From Cesiribacter sp. (GTDB taxonomy: Bacteria; Bacteroidota; Bacteroidia; Cytophagales; Cyclobacteriaceae), in NCBI GenBank assembly GCA_030147305.1, contig JASLAE010000259.1:1-11561 (forward strand): a DNA stretch of 11,561 nucleotides, given 5' to 3'. This document shows positions 1 through 5,963 of this stretch, in pieces. Numbering within the stretch: position 1 is the stretch's first letter; every line of letters begins with the position of its first letter. The notes under the pieces were generated by a model. The model worked only from the letters and a program-made list of their open reading frames with translations. It ran no database searches and was not told the DNA's origin. Made by a program: the position numbers and the translations under genes.

Positions 1-1323
1 ATTAATGCTGTGCTGGTGCTTACTACAGTGGCAGAAAGCCACAAAAGGCGACAAAAGCAAAGTTTAGTCAGAACCACCCTTACTTCCATCGACGATTTTT
101 TGAAATATGCTCCCATTCCTATTTTTATTGTAGATGCACACCTTAACCTAAAGCTTACTAACCAGGCATTCTACGCATTTGCTAACCGTGCTCCGGAGCA
201 GACCAAAAACCTGCGCGATTTTGTAGCACCTCATATTCTGGAGCATCTACAGGTACATATCAACCAGGTTTTTGATACCGGTCAGCCACACTCTTTTTCC
301 GGAAAATATGAGTTGCAGAAAGGAAGCAGGATCTTATATAACATTATATTTCCGATACGGAACCGCTTTGGAGAGATCAACAGCATTGGCGGCTACATGA
401 TAGATGTAACCAGGCAGGTAAAACAAGAACTGCATAACGAACAGCTGCTGGAAGAAACACTGCGTCTGAACCAGACCCTGCACGAGCAAAACGAAGAACT
501 GCAACAGAAAAGATTAGCCCTGGACGAAGCCAACAAAGCCTTGCAGGAGCAAAAGAACGAACTTGAGCTGGTGGTAGACGAGCTGTCGGACCGAAATTAC
601 GAGTTGGACCAGATCATGTATAAAACCTCACATGATTTGCGGGCACCGCTTACCTCTATTCTTGGTCTGCTGCAACTGGCCAAGCAGGAGCAGGATGCCA
701 CCAAACTGCAAGAATATCACCACTACATCGAGAACCGGGTAAATAAGCTGGATGATTTTGTAAAAACCATGCTTACCTACGCCAAAAGCAGTCGGGCAGA
801 GGTAAGCAAGGCAAGCATAGACTGGCAACAACTGGTGCAGGAAAGCCTTGAGCAGGTCCATTACCTGGAGCATTACGATAAAATCGATATTCAAACATCC
901 ATTAACGCTGCGCTATACGATTTCCAGAGCGATCCTATGCGGGTTAACATCATTCTGAATAACCTCATTGGGAATGCTGTTAAATATGCAGACCTGAGGA
1001 AGCCAGATCCTACAGTAAAAGTATTCATTAATAACACTGCCAAAGGCGTCAGCATAGAGGTTCAGGACAATGGCATTGGCATTCCGAAGATCTACATAGA
1101 CAGGGTATTTGATATGTTCTTCCGGGCAACCGATCGCTCAGAAGGTTCGGGTCTGGGCCTCTATATAGTAAAGCAAACCGTAGAGCGCTTACTAGGCCAG
1201 ATTCAGATTGAGAGCAAAGAAAGGGAGGGTACCACAATCTCTGTTTTTTTACCGCATCTTACCAAACAGCAACACCTAAAAACCATGAAGCCAAATAGCC
1301 AGCCCAACAAAAAAAAGGTTTAG
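1..1323 (+). CDS. PAS domain sensor histidine kinase, 5' end missing
   Basis: This is the C-terminal part of a cytoplasmic sensor kinase of a two-component system. The frame is open to the first base, so the true start is left of the window; a GTG at position 10 is only the first possible start seen. Counting from that GTG, a PAS domain spans about residues 30-125. A long coiled coil rich in Leu, Glu and Gln (about 130-200) follows, then a HisKA domain with H-box SHDLRAP (phosphoacceptor His208), and a HATPase domain with N-box NLIGNAVKY, G1 box DNGIGIP (Asp353) and G2 box GSGLGLYIV. No transmembrane segment and no receiver domain are visible in this part. Its last 48 bp overlap the 3' end of the prenyltransferase gene on the other strand. 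No response regulator is adjacent, so its target is unknown. The family call is certain, the signal is not known. Confidence 0.93.
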   Translation: MNAVLVLTTVAESHKRRQKQSLVRTTLTSIDDFLKYAPIPIFIVDAHLNLKLTNQAFYAFANRAPEQTKNLRDFVAPHILEHLQVHINQVFDTGQPHSFSGKYELQKGSRILYNIIFPIRNRFGEINSIGGYMIDVTRQVKQELHNEQLLEETLRLNQTLHEQNEELQQKRLALDEANKALQEQKNELELVVDELSDRNYELDQIMYKTSHDLRAPLTSILGLLQLAKQEQDATKLQEYHHYIENRVNKLDDFVKTMLTYAKSSRAEVSKASIDWQQLVQESLEQVHYLEHYDKIDIQTSINAALYDFQSDPMRVNIILNNLIGNAVKYADLRKPDPTVKVFINNTAKGVSIEVQDNGIGIPKIYIDRVFDMFFRATDRSEGSGLGLYIVKQTVERLLGQIQIESKEREGTTISVFLPHLTKQQHLKTMKPNSQPNKKKV

Positions 1324-2154
1324 GCAAAGAGCAGAAAGGGTGTTCAGATACATGGTTTGCTTAAAGCTCACGGCGGTGTCGTTGTGCAGAACCTGGAGCA
1401 GCCAGCGCAGAAAATATACAAAAACAGGCAGGAGGAAGAGCTGAAACAGCAGTCCCATCCAAAGGCTGTGAAACTGCAGAAAATAGATCCAGAAAGCGAT
1501 ATTGGCTACCGTAAAAGCAATGGCAGTAAAGTAGAAGGTGCCTTTTACTCCCAAAAGCAGACTGATGGTATGGTCGCCGCGGCGGGCATCTTCGCCGTGC
1601 TGGTAAATTTGTGTCATGGGATAAGATCCCCAGAGCAAGAGTGTGGTAAGGCAGGCGGCCAGTACTGTGGCAGGCTCCCAGAATTGGGTAAGGTTGCTAC
1701 CAGTTAGGCCAACATAAGCCATGGCAAAAGTGAAAAAGCCCTGAAAGAAACCGGCAACCCACCAGCTGATAAAGGGATATTTCTTAAGCCTGATGGAAGG
1801 GTGACTGTATGCACGTGATACGCCACTGTAGATTGCAGCCATGGCGGCAAACAAGGGCCCGGCCAGCCACCAGCCTAGTGCAATGGCCAGCAGGTCCAGC
1901 ACATTGGCTGTAAAATATAATTCGCGACTAACCGGCGGGGGCTTTTCCAGCCCGCCAATACTTTCTTCATCCCGATCGAAATAGCTGTTGTACCCGTTGC
2001 TGGCAGGATATAATAATAGGTGCAGCGCAACAAATACCCCTATGGCTGGTATTATATGTATTGTGTCTGCTACACCAAGGGCAAAAAGATATACCGGCAG
2101 CAGATAAAAAGAAAACGGTATGCGCAAATGCAGCAAAGTAGATCTCTTTAGCAT
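1276..2154 (-). CDS. UbiA-family membrane prenyltransferase
   Basis: This is an integral membrane prenyltransferase of the UbiA superfamily (292 aa from the chosen start). Such enzymes move an isoprenoid chain from a prenyl diphosphate to an aromatic or polyketide acceptor. The protein is hydrophobic throughout, with about eight to nine probable membrane helices. The first acidic motif is seen as N56-SYF-D60-RDE-E64, i.e. NxxxDxxxE where the family usually has a final Asp. The second is the EDARRGDHT segment, the usual D-rich site that holds Mg-diphosphate. The frame stays open upstream to 2241, but that would run 45 bp into the polyketide synthase gene, and the added residues are not family-like. 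The ATG at 2154 (MLKRSTLL) gives a normal N-terminus. It lies head to head with the type III polyketide synthase, with 42 bp between start codons, which suggests that its acceptor is that enzyme's product. This is inference: MenA-like or chlorophyll-synthase-like roles cannot be excluded. Confidence 0.85.
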   Translation of the reverse strand: MLKRSTLLHLRIPFSFYLLPVYLFALGVADTIHIIPAIGVFVALHLLLYPASNGYNSYFDRDEESIGGLEKPPPVSRELYFTANVLDLLAIALGWWLAGPLFAAMAAIYSGVSRAYSHPSIRLKKYPFISWWVAGFFQGFFTFAMAYVGLTGSNLTQFWEPATVLAACLTTLLLWGSYPMTQIYQHGEDARRGDHTISLLLGVKGTFYFTAIAFTVANIAFWIYFLQFHSLWMGLLFQLFLLPVFVYFLRWLLQVLHNDTAVSFKQTMYLNTLSALCLNLFFVGLAIWLHGF

Positions 2155-2196
2155 GGCCAGCCTGTTTATAGAGCATAAGATAAGGAATTTTACAAT

Positions 2197-3366
2197 ATGA
2201 CCGCATACATTTCGGCAGTAGGAACGGCAAACCCAGTTCACCAGATACCACAGGCCGATGCAGCACGCTTTATGGCAGAAGCCATGGCTTTAACTCCCGT
2301 CGATAAAAGAAAGCTACAGGCAGTGTACCGGGCCAGTGGTATCCGCTATCGGTATTCTGTTCTGGAGGACTATAGTAAAACCTATGGCTACTACCAGTTC
2401 TTTCCCAATACCGAAAATCTGGAGCCTTTCCCCAGCACCCAGGACAGAATGGAGGTATACAATGAAGCGGCGCCTAAGCTTGCAGCAACTGCAGCGATCA
2501 ATTGTCTGCAGCAGCTGCCCGATTTTGAAGCAGCTACCATTACCCACCTGATTACGGTTAGCTGTACAGGCATGCAGGCGCCAGGGTTAGATATTGCCCT
2601 GGTGCAGACCCTGGGGCTCAAAAGTTCCGTGAACCGTACATGTGTTAATTTCATGGGCTGTTATGCGGCCATCAATGCACTTAAAATTGCCGATAGTATT
2701 TGCCGAGCCGAGCCGGAGAGTAAAGTACTGGTGGTATGTGTAGAACTTTGCACCCTGCACTTTCAGAAAAAGCCTGATGAGGACAACCTGCTGGCCAATG
2801 CACTTTTTGGCGATGGCGCTGCCGCTGTACTGGTAGAGGGGCAGCAGCGTGAAGGATTACAGTTGGCACTGGAGCAGTTCTATTGTGAGCTGGCCATTGA
2901 TGGTATTGCAGACATGGCCTGGCACATTGGGGGCACCGGCTTCGAGATGCGGCTTTCTTCCTATGTTCCGGCTTTCATAAAAGGAGGCGTGGCGCAGTTG
3001 CTCAGCGGCCTGCTCAGGAAAATACCACATGTAAATAAAGCAGATGCCCTTTACGCCATCCATCCCGGGGGCAGGCGTATTCTGGAAGTAACTGAAGAAG
3101 CCCTGGGGCTGCAACGGGAAGATAACCGCCATGCCTATGCAGTGCTGCAACGTTATGGTAATATGTCGTCGGCCACGGTTCTGTTTGTATTAAAAGAAAT
3201 TCTAGAAGAGATAGGCGGACAAAAAACTGCCAATGCTTCATCTACATCAACAGCTGAGGCGTATCGCACCAATGGGCATGCAAAGGAAGGGCAGCCCATT
3301 ATCAGCTTTGCTTTTGGTCCGGGCCTAACACTGGAGAGCATGCTGCTAAGGGTTGTAAATAATTGA
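2197..3366 (+). CDS. Type III polyketide synthase (chalcone/stilbene synthase family)
   Basis: This is a soluble homodimeric synthase of 389 aa, the usual family length. Such enzymes extend a CoA-linked starter, often a fatty acyl group in bacteria, with malonyl-CoA and cyclise the chain to a pyrone, resorcinol or related ring. The catalytic triad is complete and normally spaced: Cys155 in MGCYAA, His289 in IHPGG and Asn322 in YGNMSSA. The C-terminal GFGPG loop is present as AFGPG (residues 372-376). A polar stretch rich in Ser, Thr and Ala (about 340-367) lies between the Asn helix and this loop; it looks like a flexible surface linker. The ATG at 2197 is preceded by AAGGA at 2182-2186, a reasonable ribosome binding site. 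The divergent UbiA gene suggests that the product is prenylated. Starter unit and product cannot be read from the sequence. Confidence 0.93.
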   Translation: MTAYISAVGTANPVHQIPQADAARFMAEAMALTPVDKRKLQAVYRASGIRYRYSVLEDYSKTYGYYQFFPNTENLEPFPSTQDRMEVYNEAAPKLAATAAINCLQQLPDFEAATITHLITVSCTGMQAPGLDIALVQTLGLKSSVNRTCVNFMGCYAAINALKIADSICRAEPESKVLVVCVELCTLHFQKKPDEDNLLANALFGDGAAAVLVEGQQREGLQLALEQFYCELAIDGIADMAWHIGGTGFEMRLSSYVPAFIKGGVAQLLSGLLRKIPHVNKADALYAIHPGGRRILEVTEEALGLQREDNRHAYAVLQRYGNMSSATVLFVLKEILEEIGGQKTANASSTSTAEAYRTNGHAKEGQPIISFAFGPGLTLESMLLRVVNN

Positions 3367-3685
3367 TGCTGGCTGTGAGCATACTTTTGACACAAGAATA
3401 GCTTATTTGTTCCATTGAGGGTCTTGCAGATAACCAGTACAGATAAAAAGCTAGAGCTAACTGTGTCTTTACCAGTATGGAGGCTGGTTATTTATCAACC
3501 ATTTATATTTCAAACACGGGAAAAGCTGTAGACTGTAAAAAATGCATTTAAAAAAGCCTCCTGTTTTAGGATAAGAAACTGCTTTCTTCAATCCTTAAAA
3601 CAAGAGGCTTTTTTTGTGCTATAACCAGCAGCTTATTGCCGGATAAAATTCCTGTATGTTAAATACAGCTTATCAGTTTGATTAT
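3367..3685. other. Gene-free stretch between convergent genes
   Basis: No credible gene lies in these 319 bp. The main element is the bidirectional terminator at 3550-3616. To its left, ATAACCAG (3430-3437) is repeated inverted as CTGGTTAT (3484-3491) with 46 bp between, and ACCAGTA occurs twice as a direct repeat within that span. To its right, CTGTAT (3652-3657) and ATACAG (3663-3668) form a small hairpin just past the stop of the ice-binding protein gene. None of these smaller elements has a clear function. Confidence 0.7.
3550..3616. terminator. Bidirectional rho-independent terminator
   Basis: The left arm (3550-3572) and right arm (3591-3615) pair over about 22 bp, with one C-A mismatch and one bulged base: AAAAAAGCCTC against GAGGCTTTTTT at the base and TGTTTTA against TAAAACA above it. 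The loop (3573-3590) can form a further AAGAAA/TTTCTT stem. The A-run on the left and the T-run on the right make it work on both strands. It fits the ends of the type III polyketide synthase gene (+) and the ice-binding protein gene (-), which converge here. Confidence 0.88.
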
Positions 3686-4804
3686 TTATTGTGGCCTGGT
3701 AACCGTATTGCCATCCAGAATTACCGCTGTTTGTGCCAGTGCACGGCCATTCATGCTGGCACCTGTACGTAGTGTAATACCTGTCATGGACAATATTACG
3801 CCTTCAAAGTGTGCGGTTGTTCCCATGGTAACCTCACCTGCAACCTGCCAGAAAATGTTTTTGGCTTGTGCTCCGCCTTCAAGCGTAACGTTCACGGCAG
3901 CGCTCACATCAAGATCGCCGGCAATCTGGAAGATCCAGACATCATCCGGTCCGCCTGAAATTGTAATGCTAGCCGGTACTGTAACCGAGCTGGTCCATTT
4001 GTAAAGGCCGGGTGTAAGGGTTTTGCCACCAATATTACCCGTGCTCAGTTCAAAGAAATCCGGAGAAGGGCGACCGGCAGCATCGTTATAGGCAGTAAGC
4101 ATATTATTAACTGCGGTAGTCAGGTTACTGGAGGTAGGATCTACCATGTCTGCTGCATATACCCGGCCGGTTACCTGGTCTGCTGTGGCATAGCCGGTAG
4201 CATTGGTTAGCGCAAAGCCTGTAATATAAGAGGTAGCGGCAGGGCTTAATCCCAGATCGCCGGTGATTACAGAAGTAGGATTATTGTTGATGGCTGTTTT
4301 TGCCAGCACTACATAATTTGCTGCAGTACCCAATTCAACCACTGCCAGGGTTGTTGTGCTGCCTCCTGTTGTAAAATTCCAGCTGGTATTAGCTTCCAGT
4401 GCCATGCCATCCATGTCTTTGGCGCCAGTGGTGATGTTGGCCGTGTAAATTTTGCCGGCATCCAGGGTGTTGGTCGGGTTAAAACTTGCTTTCTTATCGG
4501 CGTAAGCCACTGTTCCCGGTATTTCGGTTGTCCCCTGCCGCATGGTAAAGGTGGCAGCATTGATAGTAGCAGGATCCATGTCCTTGCTGAAATTTATCTC
4601 AACTACTTTATTACGCGCGATACCTGTTGCATCTTTTAAAGGGTCTGCAGAGAGTATGGTAGGAGACTTAGGCGTTTCAGTTAGAAGAGGAGCAGGATTA
4701 TCTTCTTTATCGCAGCCACTTATTAATAGTATAGATAAACATGCGATAAGCGTGGTGCCGTGTAACAGTTTTCTTGAGATCAGAGATAGTTTTTGATTCT
4801 TCAT
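3686..4804 (-). CDS. Ice-binding (DUF3494) lipoprotein with Ig-like domain
   Basis: This is a predicted lipoprotein of 372 aa carrying an ice-binding-like domain. Residues 1-30 form a lipoprotein signal peptide with lipobox ISG-Cys31. The residues after Cys31 are DKED, an acidic pattern resembling the lipoprotein export signal reported for surface lipoproteins in Bacteroidota. Residues about 46-147 match an SbsA-type Ig-like domain (Big_5), with PTILSADPLKDATGI at its start and the typical INFSKDMDPATI strand. Residues about 155-370 match DUF3494, the beta-helical fold of bacterial, algal and fungal ice-binding proteins. Its hallmarks are TGDLGLSP (181-188), TLTPGLYKW (262-270), VWIFQIAGDLDV (289-300) and the final NIFWQVAGEVTMG...FEGVILS...GRALAQTAVILDGNTV. 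The likely role is to bind ice or limit its growth at the cell surface. Many DUF3494 proteins are untested, so adhesion is an alternative. A candidate promoter lies at 4837-4866 and a strong terminator lies downstream. Confidence 0.9.
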   Translation of the reverse strand: MKNQKLSLISRKLLHGTTLIACLSILLISGCDKEDNPAPLLTETPKSPTILSADPLKDATGIARNKVVEINFSKDMDPATINAATFTMRQGTTEIPGTVAYADKKASFNPTNTLDAGKIYTANITTGAKDMDGMALEANTSWNFTTGGSTTTLAVVELGTAANYVVLAKTAINNNPTSVITGDLGLSPAATSYITGFALTNATGYATADQVTGRVYAADMVDPTSSNLTTAVNNMLTAYNDAAGRPSPDFFELSTGNIGGKTLTPGLYKWTSSVTVPASITISGGPDDVWIFQIAGDLDVSAAVNVTLEGGAQAKNIFWQVAGEVTMGTTAHFEGVILSMTGITLRTGASMNGRALAQTAVILDGNTVTRPQ

Positions 4805-4836
4805 TTTACTTGTGCTTCTTCTCCGCTTCTGGCGGT

Positions 4837-4866
4837 CAGATGTAGATTATTTTTCTACACTGCAAG
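4837..4866 (-). promoter_or_regulatory. Candidate promoter of the ice-binding protein gene with internal inverted repeat
   Basis: Read on the minus strand, CTTG (4863-4866) is followed after 18 bp by TACATCTG (4837-4844), which differs by one base from the Bacteroidota -7 element TAnnTTTG. This would give a leader of about 25 nt before the ATG at 4804. TGTAGA (4841-4846) and TCTACA (4854-4859), 7 bp apart, form a perfect inverted repeat between the two boxes that overlaps the -7 element. Such a position suits an operator. Both assignments are pattern matches only. Confidence 0.4.
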
Positions 4867-4935
4867 TTGAGCACTTTTAATCCTGATACTGTTACAGAAG
4901 AAAAGTTATAAGTTACATAATTAACACATTCGCAA

Positions 4936-4977
4936 TAAAATAGCCATTAATGTAATGAATTTTCAATATTATGGCTA
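4936..4977 (-). terminator. Possible terminator of the AraC-family gene
   Basis: On the minus strand, TAGCCATAAT and ATTAATGGCTA pair with one bulged base around a loop of about 17 nt, and TTTTATT follows directly. It lies 28 bp past the stop of the regulator gene. The stem is AT-rich, so it would be weak. Confidence 0.4.
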
Positions 4978-5005
4978 AATAAATGTTATATATTGAACAA
5001 AGACC

Positions 5006-5566
5006 TTACATGTTCTCCAGGTTCTCGTTTCGTTTTTGCTTCAACTGTTTGTAAAAGGAGGGAGACAGGCCCGTTATTTTCTTGAACTGATTAGATAAGT
5101 GGGCTACACTGCTGTAATGAAGCTTGTGGGCAATTTCGGTTAGGTTAAATTCATTATATAACAGCAATTCTTTTACCCTTTCAATTTTGTTGATAATGAT
5201 AAATTGCTGGATGGTTATACCATTAACTTCCGAAAAAATATTGGAAAGGTACGTGTAATCATGGCTTAATTTTGTGCTGATAAATTCTGAGTAATTCATT
5301 TTAGGTACTTCATCTGAGTAATGAATCATCTCAGTTATCACATTTTTGATTTTTTCAATCAGGATACTCTTTTTATCGTCCAGCAATTCCAGGCCAGACT
5401 TTAGCAGGTTTTCTTTTAGCAGCAGACATTGTTCTTTGGTGATGTCTTCCAGGATTTCTACCATCCCCAGTTCAATGGTAATATATTGTAGGTTTAGCTT
5501 TTTCAGCTCTTCCTGCACCATCATTTTGCAACGAAGGCTAACCATGAATTTAATGTAAAGCTTCAA
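5006..5566 (-). CDS. AraC-family transcriptional regulator with HMA-like N-terminus
   Basis: This is a DNA-binding regulator of 186 aa. The C-terminal AraC domain (about 88-180) has both helix-turn-helix units; the second is LTEIAHKLHYSSVAHLSNQF followed by the typical TGLSPSFYKQ. The N-terminal part (1-85) resembles the small ferredoxin-like, heavy-metal-domain-like sensor found in a common Bacteroidota group beginning KLYIKxMVCxRCKMxV. Here the first motif cysteine is Ser10 and only Cys13 remains. The start is a TTG at 5564-5566; an in-frame TAG at 5573-5575 rules out a longer protein. The alternative ATG at 5545 would remove the first strand KLYIKF, which is family-like, so TTG is preferred. 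The TTG lies inside TACCTTTG, which also reads as a -7 promoter element. The gene is AT-rich: 18 G/C of 60 at 5161-5220 against 32 of 60 at 6361-6420. It lies 201 bp upstream of the ice-binding protein gene on the same strand, but regulation of that gene is only a guess. Confidence 0.88.
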   Translation of the reverse strand: MKLYIKFMVSLRCKMMVQEELKKLNLQYITIELGMVEILEDITKEQCLLLKENLLKSGLELLDDKKSILIEKIKNVITEMIHYSDEVPKMNYSEFISTKLSHDYTYLSNIFSEVNGITIQQFIIINKIERVKELLLYNEFNLTEIAHKLHYSSVAHLSNQFKKITGLSPSFYKQLKQKRNENLENM

Positions 5567-5963
5567 AGGTAGCTAAGTATTTATAGGGCTGTAAGGGAAG
5601 AATTAAGTACAAACAATGACCTGAGGCTGCAGTATTATTCTTTTGATAACGAATCATCAGACCTTTTCAGACAGGCAGAGGTTAATGTATGCATTTATTG
5701 AGAAGTGTCTTTAATAGAAAACATGCGTGTGCACTTTCATAAAAAGGCTATGAGTTGTCTTTTAAAGTGAGTTTTGCGCATGCTTTAGCAGGTAGAAGGC
5801 TGTGCCGGGAAAAAACCTGTGTCTGTAGGGCTTTCTTAAAGCATGTGCTGAATTTTTTTACCGAAGCATTACTTTGATGATAGCCCCGACATAGGACTTC
5901 CCATGGCCTTAACGTTAATTATTTACATTTGACTGTACCTTAAAAATAATAAACCATGGCGGA
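5567..5963. other. Gene-free stretch with inverted repeats
   Basis: These 397 bp separate the six-PAS kinase gene from the AraC-family gene. No convincing reading frame, tRNA or known riboswitch was recognised. It must hold the promoter of the regulator gene at its left end, but apart from TACCTTTG at 5564-5571 no good promoter pair is visible. It contains the stem-loop listed at 5776-5859, a perfect palindrome TTAACGTTAA at 5909-5918, and a weaker CACTTT...AAAGTG pair (about 5732-5769) enclosing CATA/TATG. Confidence 0.65.
5776..5859 (+). other. Terminator-like stem-loop in non-coding DNA
   Basis: GCGCATGCTTTAG (5776-5788) pairs with TTAAAGCATGTGC (5836-5848) over 13 positions with two G-T wobbles. 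Directly inside, CAGGT (5789-5793) pairs with ACCTG (5815-5819). Four bases after the outer stem, seven T residues follow (5853-5859). Read rightward, this has the shape of a rho-independent terminator, yet no rightward gene precedes it. It may end a small RNA or be a structured element; it may also be chance. Confidence 0.35.

Noticed and set aside
1357..1707. A 116-codon frame opposite the prenyltransferase gene
   Set aside because: It lies fully antisense to a gene with clear family motifs and has no recognisable domain.
2155..2241. Prenyltransferase start at 2241, inside the polyketide synthase gene
   Set aside because: The extra 29 residues (Cys-rich, MNWVCRSYC) are not family-like and come from the other strand of the synthase start; the ATG at 2154 is normal.
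5723..5770. A 15-codon reading frame (MRVHFHKK...) in the non-coding stretch
   Set aside because: It is too short, has no convincing ribosome binding site, and lies in a region with inverted repeats; nothing supports translation.
5924..5931. TACATTTG on the plus strand, a perfect -7 match that would drive antisense RNA into the kinase gene
   Set aside because: No -33 box lies at the right distance; a single 8-base match is expected by chance in AT-rich DNA.
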